A stretch of DNA of 64,000 bases from Rhodospirillaceae bacterium (GTDB taxonomy: Bacteria > Pseudomonadota > Alphaproteobacteria > MPNO01 > UBA2964): contig PBIN01000012.1 of the NCBI GenBank assembly GCA_002720855.1, positions 48,075-112,074 of the forward strand, given 5' to 3'. The translations under genes were made by a program, and so were the position numbers. How positions within the stretch are numbered: the first letter of the stretch is position 1; every line of letters begins with the position of its first letter. Below are positions 48,922-59,102 of the stretch, piece after piece. The notes beneath the pieces are model-generated. The model was given only the letters and a program-made list of their open reading frames with translations. It was not told where the DNA came from and made no database searches.

Positions 48922-49812
48922 CTATTTTAACAAGCCCGCATCACGATATGCCTGGATCGCGCCAGGGTGTAAGGCAACGCCACCGGGTTCAAACACGGAT
49001 TGACCTTCAGTTTTCAGCTCACCAAACAGGTCTGCGAGACCGCGATAGAGTTCGAGTTTTTGTCCTAGTTCCCTGGCGTTATTTACCATTGACGATACGA
49101 ATTCATGAACAAGAGCATCCTCAACCCTTTCATGGGTGGCAATAACGTTTAAAACGCCAACTTGCGCTGTTTCCTGCGCAATACCCCTAAAAGCCTCTAC
49201 CGGCATTACTGCGCGCCGGTAAAATGTTGCCTCATCGAGGATTTTTTCCAATTGCCCCGGTGCATATTCGAGCACACGAACATTCGTGCTGTCAGCAAGC
49301 TCGGTCATGATCGGATTAGGGATCGGGCATTGCCATTGCGCATCAATCTCACCTGATTTCAACTTTGCAGAGCCTTCTTCAAATCCGATATGGACGGGCT
49401 CGAATTCATCAAATGAAATTCCGAGAATGCCAAAAATAGTCCGGGTGTGTTGATACATGCCGCTATCAGCGAAATTAACAGCTACCTTCCTGCCTTTCAT
49501 GTCGTCAATTGTGTGAAGGTCAGAATCCGCTCTCACGACAAAAAACATGGGGCCAACATTTGCCGGCGCTGCCATTCGGATGCCGATAGGTTCTTTAAAG
49601 GGATCTTCTCCCCTGAGTGCCCGTCCGATCCAATTCGATGCGGAAAATCCGAATTGCAGATCACCTGAATGCAATCCTAATGCACTTCCAACGCTTGAGC
49701 CCGCTACCGGTTCGGTTTCGACGGTATGCTTCGTACGTAATAAATCAGCTACCGCCTCGCCCTGACGATGAAAGGTACCGCCAATTTCACTTGTTCCGAT
49801 ACGGATATGCAT
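48922..49812 (-). CDS. TAXI-type TRAP solute-binding protein, apparently without signal peptide
   Basis: 296 residues from ATG 49812, preceded by a good GGGAG site. The sequence begins with MHIRIGTSEIGGTFHRQG, the first strand of the TAXI-type periplasmic binding fold, so no signal peptide remains; the open frame runs 41 codons upstream but that part is not signal-like. Ligand-region residues GSALGLHSGDLQFG and VNFADSGMYQH are family-like. TRAP membrane genes (dctQM-type) are not in the window. It faces a Na+-coupled SNF symporter gene from the opposite strand; their starts are 92 bases apart. Confidence 0.8.
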   Translation of the reverse strand: MHIRIGTSEIGGTFHRQGEAVADLLRTKHTVETEPVAGSSVGSALGLHSGDLQFGFSASNWIGRALRGEDPFKEPIGIRMAAPANVGPMFFVVRADSDLHTIDDMKGRKVAVNFADSGMYQHTRTIFGILGISFDEFEPVHIGFEEGSAKLKSGEIDAQWQCPIPNPIMTELADSTNVRVLEYAPGQLEKILDEATFYRRAVMPVEAFRGIAQETAQVGVLNVIATHERVEDALVHEFVSSMVNNARELGQKLELYRGLADLFGELKTEGQSVFEPGGVALHPGAIQAYRDAGLLK

Positions 49813-49904
49813 CGTTTGACTCCCTTTGATTTTATTCCGAATTGAAGGGCAAAATAGCTTCTCCCAGCATGACTGCATAGGACCAGGAGATTCGAGAGGG
49901 TAAA

Positions 49905-51218
49905 ATGGCACAAACTCGGGAAAATTGGCGATCACGAAGTGGCTTTATAATCGCAGCTGCCGGTTCAGCAGTTGGTCTCGGAAATATTTGGCGGTTTCCA
50001 TATGTTGCTGGAGAAAATGGTGGCGGTGCATTTATTGCAATTTATCTCGGGATCGTTTTTACCCTTGGCTTTAGCGTCTTTCTTGCAGAACAAACCATTG
50101 GACGCGCGTCAAAACGTAGTCCGATAGCCGCATTTAGAACGCTTCGTGGTGGGGCCTGGCCGATAGTAGGTTTCATTGGAGTTTTGGCGGCGGTTGTAAT
50201 TCTTCCATTCTATAGCGTTGTCGGTGGTTGGACTTTTGGGTTTGTTTGGAAATCAATCCTAACCACAACGGCAGAGGCCGGTAGTTTCGGAAATTTTATT
50301 TCTCACGGCTGGCTCCCCATTTTGTTTCACGCATTATTCATGAGCGCGACCGTTGGCATTGTTATTGCCGGTGTTAATAGCGGCATCGAACGCTGGTGCA
50401 GAATTCTCCTGCCTGGATTGGTTGTAATCATGATCGTTTTGATTATCCGCTCCATCACCCTTTCCGGTGCAGAAAAAGGCCTCGCGTTTTTTCTTCAACC
50501 CGATTTTTCCAAGGTCACCATGGCAACGATCCAGGCGGCGCTGTCACAAGCCTTCTTTTCGATCAGTGTCGGGATGGGTGTTATGATCACCTACGGCTCC
50601 TATATCGCCCGTGAAAGGTCCTTGCCCGGCGATGCGGCCTGCGTCATCGGGCTGGATAGTTTATTCGCCATCCTCGCAGGATTAATTATTCTTCCCGCTG
50701 TGTTTGCAATGGGTCAAAACCCCTCGGCGGGGCCGGTCCTCACCTTTGTCACACTGCCAAAGATATTTGCCGAAATATCAGGTGGTACGATTTTTGCGAT
50801 CTTGTTCTTTGTAATACTGTCTGTAGCCGCTTTAACCTCGGCAATCTCTATACTCGAGGTTGTCGTTGCGCATTTATCAGATGAACATGATTTCTCCCGC
50901 CATAAAGGCACCATTGCTACGGGAATTATTTTGTTTTTGGCAGGAATTCCAGCAGCTCTTTCGTTCGGCCCCTGGGCAGATGTTACACTGTTTGGAATGA
51001 CGATCTTCGACCTAATGGATTTCTTCGCCACAAAACTTCTATTGCCGGCTGGCGCGATTGGTATGGCCTTATTTATTGGCTGGGTATTTTGGCCCACGGC
51101 CGCCGATAATCTAAACCGGCCAGATGTATCACCGCCCAAATGGGCTCCTGTTTGGCGATGGATGTGTGCAATAATTTCTCCTGCACTTATCCTTTGGGTG
51201 ATGATCGGCGGCTTTTAA
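49905..51218 (+). CDS. Sodium-dependent transporter of the SNF family
   Basis: 437 residues with about 11-12 helices. The neurotransmitter:sodium symporter signature is at the N-terminus (GSAVGLGNIWRFPYVAGENGGGAF, shown here only in part: GNIWRFPYVAGENGGG). Bacterial members take up amino acids or related compounds with Na+. It is divergent from the TAXI-type gene and its stop overlaps the valS 3' end by four bases. Substrate unknown. Confidence 0.9.
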   Translation: MAQTRENWRSRSGFIIAAAGSAVGLGNIWRFPYVAGENGGGAFIAIYLGIVFTLGFSVFLAEQTIGRASKRSPIAAFRTLRGGAWPIVGFIGVLAAVVILPFYSVVGGWTFGFVWKSILTTTAEAGSFGNFISHGWLPILFHALFMSATVGIVIAGVNSGIERWCRILLPGLVVIMIVLIIRSITLSGAEKGLAFFLQPDFSKVTMATIQAALSQAFFSISVGMGVMITYGSYIARERSLPGDAACVIGLDSLFAILAGLIILPAVFAMGQNPSAGPVLTFVTLPKIFAEISGGTIFAILFFVILSVAALTSAISILEVVVAHLSDEHDFSRHKGTIATGIILFLAGIPAALSFGPWADVTLFGMTIFDLMDFFATKLLLPAGAIGMALFIGWVFWPTAADNLNRPDVSPPKWAPVWRWMCAIISPALILWVMIGGF

Positions 51219-53926
51219 AGTGATTTAAGCCGCTCTAGTGCCTGGGCAAGTTTGTCTCTAGTGCGTTCGTAGTCTGCAAGCCGTTCACGATTTTCTTCGA
51301 CGACTTCGGCAGGCGCGCGCGACGTAAACTTCTCATTCGAAAGTTTCTTCTGAAGACCGGCTATTTCTTTTTCGACCTTGGAAATTTCTTTTTCGAGTCG
51401 TTCTGTCTCCAGGGCAATATCAATGACGTCGCCAACTGGAAGGAAGTATGTCGCTTCATCAACAATCGCCTGAACTGCGCCCTTCGGAGTGTCTTCAGAT
51501 ATCAATTCGATCTTTTCAATTCGAGCCATACGCTGAATCAATTCAGCATGTTGTTCCAGTCTTGATGAAGTGATCGCTCCGTAATCTTTGATCAACAGAT
51601 CAGTTTTTGCCCCGGCCGGGACATTCATCTCCGCCCGAACAGTACGAATTTCCGAAATAAGACGGACCACCCAATCCATCTCCTCACTCGCATCGGAACT
51701 AACTACTGCAGACGGAATCTTGGGCCAATCCGCTGTGATGATATTGCTATCTCTGCCGCCCTCAGGAGCAAGTTCTCCCCACAATTCTTCTGTTACAAAG
51801 GGTGCCATCGGATGAAGCAGCAGTAGAATTTGATCCAGAATCCAGCCGGTGGTTGCCCGTGTTTCGGCCATTGCTGCTGCATCATCGCCAGCAAGAATTG
51901 GTTTTGTGAATTCCAAATACCAGTCGCAGAAACTGTGCCATGTAAATTGATAAATCGCGTTAGCAGCATCGTTAAACCGGTACTCTTCGAACGCACGAGA
52001 AACTGATTGTTCCGTTTCAGCCAAACTTCCAACGATCCACTGGTTAACTGTTTGCGTGCAGCTTGTAGGATCGAAATCTGGATCGCTAATGCATCCGTTC
52101 ATTTCCGCATAACGTGCGGCATTCCAAAGTTTGGTTATGAAATTCCGATATCCTTCGATACGCCCAGTGGACAATCGGATGTCCCTGCCCTGCGCGGCCA
52201 TGGCCGTTAAGGTAAATCGCAAAGTATCGGCACCGTACTCATCTATGAGTTCGAGAGGATCGAGTACATTGCCCTTACTTTTGGACATTTTTTGACCCTT
52301 TTCGTCCCGAACAAGGGCATGGATGTAGACCGTGTCAAAGGGAACTTCCTTCATAAAATGAAGCCCCATCATCATCATGCGGGCTACCCAGAAGAAGATA
52401 ATATCGAAACCCGTGACCAAAACATTCGTCGGGTAATAACGTGAAACTTCCGGAGTTTCTTCCGGCCATCCCAACGTTGAAAACGGCCATAATGCCGATG
52501 AGAACCAGGTATCAAGGACATCATCTTCCTGGGTAAGTTCGACTGATTTGCCGTAATGCTCCTCAGCAAGTTTGGCTGCGGCGTCTGCAGTTTCCGCTAC
52601 AAATACTTCGTTATCCGGCCCGTACCACGCCGGAATTTGATGGCCCCACCAGATCTGACGCGAAATACACCAAGGCTGAATATTTCGCATCCATTCGAAA
52701 TAGGTGTTTTCCCAATGCTTCGGTACAAATCTGGTTGCTCCGCTTTCAATTGCTTCGATCGCCGGTTTTGCCATGGTTTCGGCATCGACATACCACTGGT
52801 CTGTCAAGCGCGGCTCGATAACAACACCAGAGCGATCGCCATATGGAACCGTCATCGGGTTCTCTTCGATCTTCTCGAGAAGACCCTGAGTTTCCAGCGC
52901 TGCAACAACTTTGTCCCGGGCAGAGAAACGATCCAGACCACGAAATTCCTGTGGAACCTCATCGTTCATATTTGCGGAGACATCAAAAACATTGATCATG
53001 GCCAGGCCATGTCTCTTTCCGACTTCAAAATCGTTGAAATCGTGCGCTGGCGTGATTTTTACGGCACCGCTGCCTTTCTCGGGATCACTATATTCATCGG
53101 CGATAATCGGTATCGGACGATCGGCCAGTGGCAAAATCACATTCCTGCCGACAAGGTCTTTATATCTTTCGTCATCGGGATGTACAGCAACGGCTGTATC
53201 ACCCAGCATCGTTTCCGGCCGCGTTGTTGCCACGGTGATAAACTGGTTCTCCACACCTTCAATTGGATATTTGAAGTACCAAAGAGAGCCGTTTGTTTCA
53301 CGTTGTTCTACTTCCAGGTCAGAAATCGCCGTATGAAACTTAGGGTCCCAGTTGACCAGTCTTTTATCGCGATAGATTAGGCCTTCATTGTATAAAGTGA
53401 CGAAGACATGGCGAACGGCTTTTGATAACCCGTCATCCATCGTAAAGCGCTCACGCGACCAATCGCACGAGGCACCCAGCCTGCGGAGCTGTTGAACAAT
53501 GGTTCCACCTGATTCAGCTTTCCATTCCCATACTTTGTCAATGAAATCGGATCGATTGATTAGTTCCTTGTTTTCAGCCGCTTCACCACGTCCGCGATCT
53601 AACTCTATATTTTTCTCCGCAAGCTGCCGCTCCACGACCATCTGTGTTGCAATACCAGCATGATCCATTCCCGGTTGCCAAAGTGCGTCCCGACCGGACA
53701 TGCGGCTATACCGTATTAAAATATCCTGCAGCGTATTGTTTAGCGCATGGCCCATGTGAAGGCTTCCCGTCACATTGGGAGGCGGAATTACTATTGTGTA
53801 TGGATCAGAATCTGCAGGCGGAACATTGGATTTGGTTAGGCCGCAGGCAAAGCTCGCATCCTCTTCCCAACGTGCATAATGTTTCGCTTCAACGGCGCTA
53901 GGTTGATAGTTCTTTTGGAGCGGCAA
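51215..53926 (-). CDS. valS: Valyl-tRNA synthetase
   Basis: 903 residues, class I synthetase. HIGH-type motif HMGH at 57-60 (PPPNVTGSLHMGH) and KMSKSKGN later; the CP1 editing domain lies between. A C-terminal coiled coil (ETERLEKEISKVEKEIAGLQKKL) that contacts tRNA is present. It follows the PopZ-like gene in the usual alphaproteobacterial order. Confidence 0.98.
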   Translation of the reverse strand: MPLQKNYQPSAVEAKHYARWEEDASFACGLTKSNVPPADSDPYTIVIPPPNVTGSLHMGHALNNTLQDILIRYSRMSGRDALWQPGMDHAGIATQMVVERQLAEKNIELDRGRGEAAENKELINRSDFIDKVWEWKAESGGTIVQQLRRLGASCDWSRERFTMDDGLSKAVRHVFVTLYNEGLIYRDKRLVNWDPKFHTAISDLEVEQRETNGSLWYFKYPIEGVENQFITVATTRPETMLGDTAVAVHPDDERYKDLVGRNVILPLADRPIPIIADEYSDPEKGSGAVKITPAHDFNDFEVGKRHGLAMINVFDVSANMNDEVPQEFRGLDRFSARDKVVAALETQGLLEKIEENPMTVPYGDRSGVVIEPRLTDQWYVDAETMAKPAIEAIESGATRFVPKHWENTYFEWMRNIQPWCISRQIWWGHQIPAWYGPDNEVFVAETADAAAKLAEEHYGKSVELTQEDDVLDTWFSSALWPFSTLGWPEETPEVSRYYPTNVLVTGFDIIFFWVARMMMMGLHFMKEVPFDTVYIHALVRDEKGQKMSKSKGNVLDPLELIDEYGADTLRFTLTAMAAQGRDIRLSTGRIEGYRNFITKLWNAARYAEMNGCISDPDFDPTSCTQTVNQWIVGSLAETEQSVSRAFEEYRFNDAANAIYQFTWHSFCDWYLEFTKPILAGDDAAAMAETRATTGWILDQILLLLHPMAPFVTEELWGELAPEGGRDSNIITADWPKIPSAVVSSDASEEMDWVVRLISEIRTVRAEMNVPAGAKTDLLIKDYGAITSSRLEQHAELIQRMARIEKIELISEDTPKGAVQAIVDEATYFLPVGDVIDIALETERLEKEISKVEKEIAGLQKKLSNEKFTSRAPAEVVEENRERLADYERTRDKLAQALERLKSL

Positions 53927-54039
53927 TTTCCATACCTACAAAAGTTAAATGCTGCCCTGAGATGGTGAACAGACTAACGCGGTTTAAATATGTCAGGAAA
54001 GCGGGCGTCAACCCTCAAGAGAATAAGGTCGGTAATTAA

Positions 54040-54699
54040 TTATTCGTCGCCTTCGGCCGTACGAGACAGACGTTCGATTTCACGACGCACGACACGGTCA
54101 ACCAGTGCCGGCAGATTGTCATCGAGCCATTCCTTAATCATCGGACGCATAACCTCTTTAACGAGGTCTTCGATAGTTCGGTTGCCATCCCCAAGGGGTG
54201 TACCGCTATTGTCTGCATCAACTGCGGCAACAAGATTTGACAAAGAGCTTGTGGTTGCTGTCGCCGGTTCGTCATCCAGTAGACCTCCCGCTGGTGCAGA
54301 CACTTCAGCTGAGGTGTCTGATTCAGGTGGATCGATTGATACCTCTTCCGGAACACCTTCGTCTGACTGGTCATCGTCTTCATCAACCAGTTCAATTTCA
54401 TCCTCTGTTGATTCCGCCTCTTCAAACAATGAATCAATATCGTCTTGTGACTGCGGTTCCTCGCTCGTCACCTCTTCGGCGACTTCTTCAACAGGTTCTG
54501 AGGCCTCTTCTTCCACCGGAGCTTCCTCTTCAACGACCTCTGTCAGTTCCAGAACATCGTCGTTTTCTGCGTGTGTTTCTTCAGACGAACCATCGGCTGG
54601 TTTTGATTCATCGTTTTCGTCCTCAGAAATTATGCGGCGAATGGAGGCTAAAATCTCCTCCATCGACGGTTCTTGCTGTGATTTCGCTTCTTCGCTCAT
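54040..54699 (-). CDS. PopZ-like polar organising protein (DUF2497)
   Basis: 219 residues. The N-terminal helix EPSMEEILASIRRIISED and the C-terminal oligomerisation region (RPMIKEWLDDNLPALVDRVVRREIERLSR) frame a very acidic, Ser/Asp/Glu-rich middle of about 120 residues. In Caulobacter PopZ forms polar condensates that anchor the chromosome origin. Between tolC and valS, as in many Alphaproteobacteria. The long antisense open frames here are caused by the biased composition. Confidence 0.85.
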   Translation of the reverse strand: MSEEAKSQQEPSMEEILASIRRIISEDENDESKPADGSSEETHAENDDVLELTEVVEEEAPVEEEASEPVEEVAEEVTSEEPQSQDDIDSLFEEAESTEDEIELVDEDDDQSDEGVPEEVSIDPPESDTSAEVSAPAGGLLDDEPATATTSSLSNLVAAVDADNSGTPLGDGNRTIEDLVKEVMRPMIKEWLDDNLPALVDRVVRREIERLSRTAEGDE

Positions 54700-54793
54700 G
54701 ATATTTTTCCTACGCTTTGAGGCGCAGACAGGAAAATATGGTTAAAAAGTGTAAAGAAAAAGATAACGCAGTTCGCAAGATACTGATAGCGCT

Positions 54794-56161
54794 TTATTTT
54801 GTTCCGATAGACGTTCCGAACCAGCGATCGCGCGCATTCTTATAATTTATGCTCGGATCATAAAGTTTTACGCCCAAATCCAACTTGGAAGCTACCAATG
54901 TTCCAACCGCCCGACGAACTTCAAGGCTGGCCACTGTTACATCCCGGCGCGCCCTTACGAGACTTACACGTGCGTCCAGGAGTTCTTGCTCAGCGTCCAA
55001 AACATCAAGCACCGTACGAGATCCGACCTGCGCCTCCTGTTTTACACCTTCCAATGCAATTTCGGCCGCTCTGACCTCGGCTGTAAAGGCGTCAAGCTGT
55101 GCTCGTGCCGTTGCATACCGTTCCCATGACTGTGCCGCTTCCTGGACCGCCGTACGAATTGCCGCATCAAGATCTTTCCTCGCCTGACTCCAGCTCTGCT
55201 TTGCGGCACGAATACGGGCACTAACACCCCCTGCTTGATAGAGTGGGACAGAAAAACTTGCGGTGATAGATGCTTCTTCTGTGCGGCTATCGGGAGATGA
55301 CAGTTGATCGCGCCTTGTTAGTTCACCTTCGATATCTACCGAAGGATACAATGCCCCTTCCGCAGATTTGATCGCGGTTTTTGCCGATCTCTCATTATGC
55401 TGCGCCACTTTTACATCCGGATTTCCGGCTTTTGCAAAAGACATTGCCTCTGTCTTGTTTGCCGGTAATCCGCCCAGCGGGCTGGCACTACCTAATGTAC
55501 CTGGAAAATCACCGACAACGCTGCGGTAGGCCGCTCGCGAAATGGTCAATGCCCCTTCCGCCTGAATCCTATCGGCGATAGCGCGTGACAAACGAGACTC
55601 CGCCTGAGCAACATCAGTCCGTGTAACTTCACCTACTTCAAACCGGTCCCGCGTTGCCTCCAACTGACGGCGCAAAACGCGTTCATTACTCTGGTTAAGT
55701 TTGAGAACAGCTTCGTCGCGAATGACATCCATGTATGAGGTACCGGTATCAAGCATGATACGCTGCTCAGTCGACAACAATTGAGCACGTTGGCTTAGAA
55801 CTGCTTGCTCTGCGCTTTCGATACCTGACTCCGTTCGCCATCCATTGAATACATTTTGTTCCACGGACACAGAGGCCGTCTTGGGAGTTCTGTTTTGTGA
55901 TTCACCAAAAGAGCTCGTGGTATTGGGTACGAAGTTCCTGGACTTTCCAATGTCATAATCAAGGGTCAAGGTCGGTCGCCAGCCACTTAGTGCTTCAGGG
56001 ACGCCCTCGTCAACGGATCTTAATTCCGCGCGCGCTGCCTCTAAATTGGGATTGCCCAAATAGGCCTTAGCAAGGGCTTCTTTCAGTGTTTCCGCCGATG
56101 CTGATAGGCTATGGGAAATGCCGCAAATAACTGAGAACGCAAGCAAACCCCGACGACACAT
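54794..56161 (-). CDS. tolC: TolC-family outer membrane channel protein
   Basis: 455 residues. A signal peptide (hydrophobic to about residue 24, ending Ser-Ala) leads into two outer membrane efflux protein repeats (about 30-230 and 240-430) of the TolC fold, with the long Ala/Arg/Glu-rich coiled coils of the family. It serves efflux pumps and type I secretion. No pump gene adjoins. It starts 28 bases after the upstream methyltransferase gene. Confidence 0.92.
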   Translation of the reverse strand: MCRRGLLAFSVICGISHSLSASAETLKEALAKAYLGNPNLEAARAELRSVDEGVPEALSGWRPTLTLDYDIGKSRNFVPNTTSSFGESQNRTPKTASVSVEQNVFNGWRTESGIESAEQAVLSQRAQLLSTEQRIMLDTGTSYMDVIRDEAVLKLNQSNERVLRRQLEATRDRFEVGEVTRTDVAQAESRLSRAIADRIQAEGALTISRAAYRSVVGDFPGTLGSASPLGGLPANKTEAMSFAKAGNPDVKVAQHNERSAKTAIKSAEGALYPSVDIEGELTRRDQLSSPDSRTEEASITASFSVPLYQAGGVSARIRAAKQSWSQARKDLDAAIRTAVQEAAQSWERYATARAQLDAFTAEVRAAEIALEGVKQEAQVGSRTVLDVLDAEQELLDARVSLVRARRDVTVASLEVRRAVGTLVASKLDLGVKLYDPSINYKNARDRWFGTSIGTK

Positions 56162-56189
56162 CTAATTTAACTCCTGTTGAACCTTGAAA

Positions 56190-56846
56190 TTAAAATTCGA
56201 AACCTTTTTCTACTTCAAATCCTGGCATCGCAAAAACAGAGATATCAAACAAGACACGTTGGGAAATCTCGTCATTTCTGTTCAAAACCAGAACCGCTTT
56301 CCCCTGCCCTGTACCATCATCCACTACCGCGCACAATCTGCCGCCTTCAGCAAGCTGGTCAGTTAGCGTTTTCGGCACAGCTGGTACAGAGCCAGCAATA
56401 CAGATGATGTCATAGGGGCCCTGAGTTGCATATCCTTGATTTAGCTCTCCCTCAACAACAACTGCGTTATCCACAGCCAAGTTGGTGAAATTATTATTTG
56501 CCTTTGTCGCCAGTTCTTTATCGGTTTCCAGCGCAACGACCGTTGTAACAAGGTGTGCCAATATCGCGCTCGAATATCCGGTTCCGCACCCGACATCCAA
56601 GGCAACCTCATGCGGCTGCGCCGATACCGCCTGAATCAAATTGGCCAGAACCATCGGTTCAACCATCTTGCGTTCATTCCCCACCGGAACATCTATGTCA
56701 GTGTAAGCAACCGCCAAATGATCGGGGTCAACGAATAGTTCTCTGGGAACATTCAGAAATGCATCGATTAATCCATCATCGACAATTTTATTAGTACGGA
56801 GCTGGCAATCCACCATATTTTGCCGCGCTTGCGTGAAATCAACCAT
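56190..56846 (-). CDS. Protein-L-isoaspartate methyltransferase family protein, second copy
   Basis: 218 residues with the SAM motif DVGCGTGYSSAILAHL. The substrate-binding region differs from the classic pcm product: the TxxPIGxxQTISxP motif is replaced by DIDVPVGNERKMVEPMV. It is a divergent paralogue that is often found ahead of tolC in Alphaproteobacteria. Isoaspartate repair is unproven for it; another methyl acceptor is possible. Confidence 0.86.
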   Translation of the reverse strand: MVDFTQARQNMVDCQLRTNKIVDDGLIDAFLNVPRELFVDPDHLAVAYTDIDVPVGNERKMVEPMVLANLIQAVSAQPHEVALDVGCGTGYSSAILAHLVTTVVALETDKELATKANNNFTNLAVDNAVVVEGELNQGYATQGPYDIICIAGSVPAVPKTLTDQLAEGGRLCAVVDDGTGQGKAVLVLNRNDEISQRVLFDISVFAMPGFEVEKGFEF

Positions 56847-57042
56847 CTGTACCTCTATTTCGGTCTCACCACGATTTCATCGGGCATTCCACCGACCTTC
56901 GAATATCATGTCACAGCGTTAAGCAAAATAGATATGCTGAAAGACACGAATTTATAGTTTCAACCCCGTCGCTGCTTGACCAGGCAGTACCTGAAGGCCT
57001 AATTAAGCGCTACAAAATCAAAAACACTCAGTTGTTCATCAT

Positions 57043-57116
57043 GGCTCGGTGGGAGAGTGGCTATCCAGAGGATTGCAAATCCTTGCACGCCGGTTCGATT
57101 CCGGCCCGGGCCTCCA
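57043..57116 (+). tRNA. tRNA-Cys (anticodon GCA)
   Basis: Acceptor GGCTCGG pairs with CCGGGCC (one G-T pair), anticodon loop TTGCAAA gives GCA, T arm GCCGG-TTCGATT-CCGGC, discriminator T and encoded CCA. It stands alone, on the opposite strand to the genes on either side. Confidence 0.96.
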
Positions 57117-57251
57117 TTCCCCAATCACATGCCAAGTTATAAAACCTGCAGCTTATATGCCGGCATGCAACTCGATAAGAAACCATTAACTATAAATCAC
57201 ACAGAAAAGTTTGCTCAACCAAGATACGACAATCCAGTTTTTAATAAAAAA

Positions 57252-57950
57252 TCAGGATGGAGCCGAGCCAACCCCACCGTGTTCAACCGACCATTTTGCG
57301 GGGTCGTTTAAAAATTTTTCAACCTCAGTCATCGTACTGAGTTCAAAATGTCCCCCTTCCTGGGCAACCTTGAGAACGTCCCACCATGTTGCCAAGGCGT
57401 GTAGCGTAACCCCCATCTCGTTCATTACATCTTTGCTTTCCGCAAAAATATCGTAATGGAAGACAACAAACACATGCTCAACAATCGCCCCGGCCTCTCG
57501 CAATGCTTTGCAGAAATTAGCCTTGCTACGTCCATCGGTCGTAAGGTCTTCGACCAGCAAAACGCGTTCACCTTCTTTCAGGTGGCCCTCAATTTGGGCA
57601 TCGCGCCCAAACCCTTTCGGCTGCTTGCGAACATATTGCATTGGCAACATAAGCCTATCTGCCATCCAAGCTGCAAACGGTATGCCGGCCGTTTCGCCAC
57701 CGGCGACTGTATCGAAAAGTTCAAACCCCGCATCTCGTAAAATAACCGATGCCCCAAAATCAATAATTGTTTGCCGGAGCCGAGGGTAAGAAATCAAACG
57801 ACGGCAATCGATATAGACTGGGCTGGCCCAACCAGATGTAAATATGAAAGGTTTTTCAGAATTAAACCGAACTGCTTCGACCTCCAGAAGCATCTTTGCA
57901 GTTAGTTCAGCAATCAATTGTTTATCGGGAAAGGCTCCACCCACAGCCAT
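57252..57950 (-). CDS. pyrE: Orotate phosphoribosyltransferase
   Basis: 232 residues. The PRPP-binding motif [14 protein letters not shown] is near residue 130; N-terminal region [20 protein letters not shown] holds substrate contacts. It makes OMP from orotate and PRPP in pyrimidine synthesis. It lies 93 bases downstream of pyrC on the same strand, so both may be coregulated. Confidence 0.95.
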   Translation of the reverse strand: MAVGGAFPDKQLIAELTAKMLLEVEAVRFNSEKPFIFTSGWASPVYIDCRRLISYPRLRQTIIDFGASVILRDAGFELFDTVAGGETAGIPFAAWMADRLMLPMQYVRKQPKGFGRDAQIEGHLKEGERVLLVEDLTTDGRSKANFCKALREAGAIVEHVFVVFHYDIFAESKDVMNEMGVTLHALATWWDVLKVAQEGGHFELSTMTEVEKFLNDPAKWSVEHGGVGSAPS

Positions 57951-58043
57951 ATAAATCTCTCCTCATCTCGAAGCGTGCAGAGCACGCGGTATTTTGAATA
58001 TTGAAGACATTTATATCGGGTTGGTAGACCCCGCACAAATCTG

Positions 58044-59102
58044 TCAGGTTTTTGTGACGGACCAATTTAGGTGTTCACCCGACAGAAATGGGCGGATGGA
58101 ATCATCGCTTTCGGGAATGTCGATTTCCCCCATAACCATGCATGACTTTCGTTCCAATGTAATGGTATCCCGATTGGGCTCTAAGCCATAAAATCCGGGA
58201 CCATTGAGAGAAGCAAAAGCTTCCAGTTTATCCAGCGCATCCATCTCTTCAAATACATTTGCATAGACTTCAATCGCGTTTGGAGCGTTGAAAATTCCAG
58301 CACAACCGCAGTCGGTTTCCTTTGCACTAATAGGATGCGGTGCCGAATCAGTCCCAAGAAAAAATGAGTTATCCCCAGAGGTAACAGCCACCCGCAAAGC
58401 GACGCGATGTTTGTCACGTTTTACAATCGGCAAACAATACAGATGCGGCCGTATTCCTCCGGCTAATAGGTCGTTTCGATTGAGGACGAGGTGATGCGGC
58501 GTAACAGTCGCCCCAATATTACCTTTCGCATCAGCAACGAATTCCGCACCTTCCTTGGTCGTAATATGCTCAAGGACAATCTTTAATTCAGGATAATCAC
58601 GGATCATCCAGTCATTCAATACGTTGTCAATAAAAGCAGCTTCTCGATCAAAAATATCAATTTCTGGATCTGCTTCCTCGCCATGAATGAGCAATGGCAT
58701 GCCTATTTTTTCCATTCGGGCGAGTACATCTCGTATGTTTTCCCAGGCAGTCACGCCAAATTCAGAGTTAGTTGTCGCCCGGGCCGGGTACAATTTGACC
58801 GCGGTGAATACGTCTTCTCTATACCCTCTCTCCACATCGTCGGGATCCGTATTATCGGTGAGATAACACGTCATCAGCGGTTTAAAGGACCACCCATCCG
58901 GTAAAGCATCTAAAATCCGGTCGCGGTAAGCAGCGGCTTCAGCAACATTTGTTACAGGTGGCGTCAGATTGGGCATAACAATTGCCCGCCCATATAACGC
59001 GGCGGTGTATGGAAGCACCGCAGACAGGGTCGCGCCATCTCGCAAATGCAGATGCCAATCGTCAGGACGCTTAATTGTTATTTTGTTTTCAGTAGCGGTC
59101 AC
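58044..59102 (-). CDS. pyrC: Dihydroorotase (class II, E. coli type)
   Basis: 352 residues. Metal motif DDWHLHLRDG at the N-terminus (HxH), the lysine region for carbamate in FTAVKLYPAR, and the FFLGTDSAPH Asp motif. It cyclises carbamoyl-aspartate to dihydroorotate. Its ATG overlaps the stop of the carbamoylase gene by four bases, coupling the two. Confidence 0.94.
   Translation of the reverse strand: MTATENKITIKRPDDWHLHLRDGATLSAVLPYTAALYGRAIVMPNLTPPVTNVAEAAAYRDRILDALPDGWSFKPLMTCYLTDNTDPDDVERGYREDVFTAVKLYPARATTNSEFGVTAWENIRDVLARMEKIGMPLLIHGEEADPEIDIFDREAAFIDNVLNDWMIRDYPELKIVLEHITTKEGAEFVADAKGNIGATVTPHHLVLNRNDLLAGGIRPHLYCLPIVKRDKHRVALRVAVTSGDNSFFLGTDSAPHPISAKETDCGCAGIFNAPNAIEVYANVFEEMDALDKLEAFASLNGPGFYGLEPNRDTITLERKSCMVMGEIDIPESDDSIRPFLSGEHLNWSVTKT

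Noticed and set aside
52556..53380. Long open frame antisense to valS (274 codons)
   Set aside because: It lies wholly inside a highly conserved synthetase gene on the other strand, and its product looks like no protein family.
53990..54745. Serine-rich open frame antisense to the PopZ-like gene
   Set aside because: It results from the acidic, biased composition of the real gene read backwards; no family features.
57057..57311. Open frame covering the tRNA-Cys gene
   Set aside because: Overlaps the tRNA and has no recognisable protein content.
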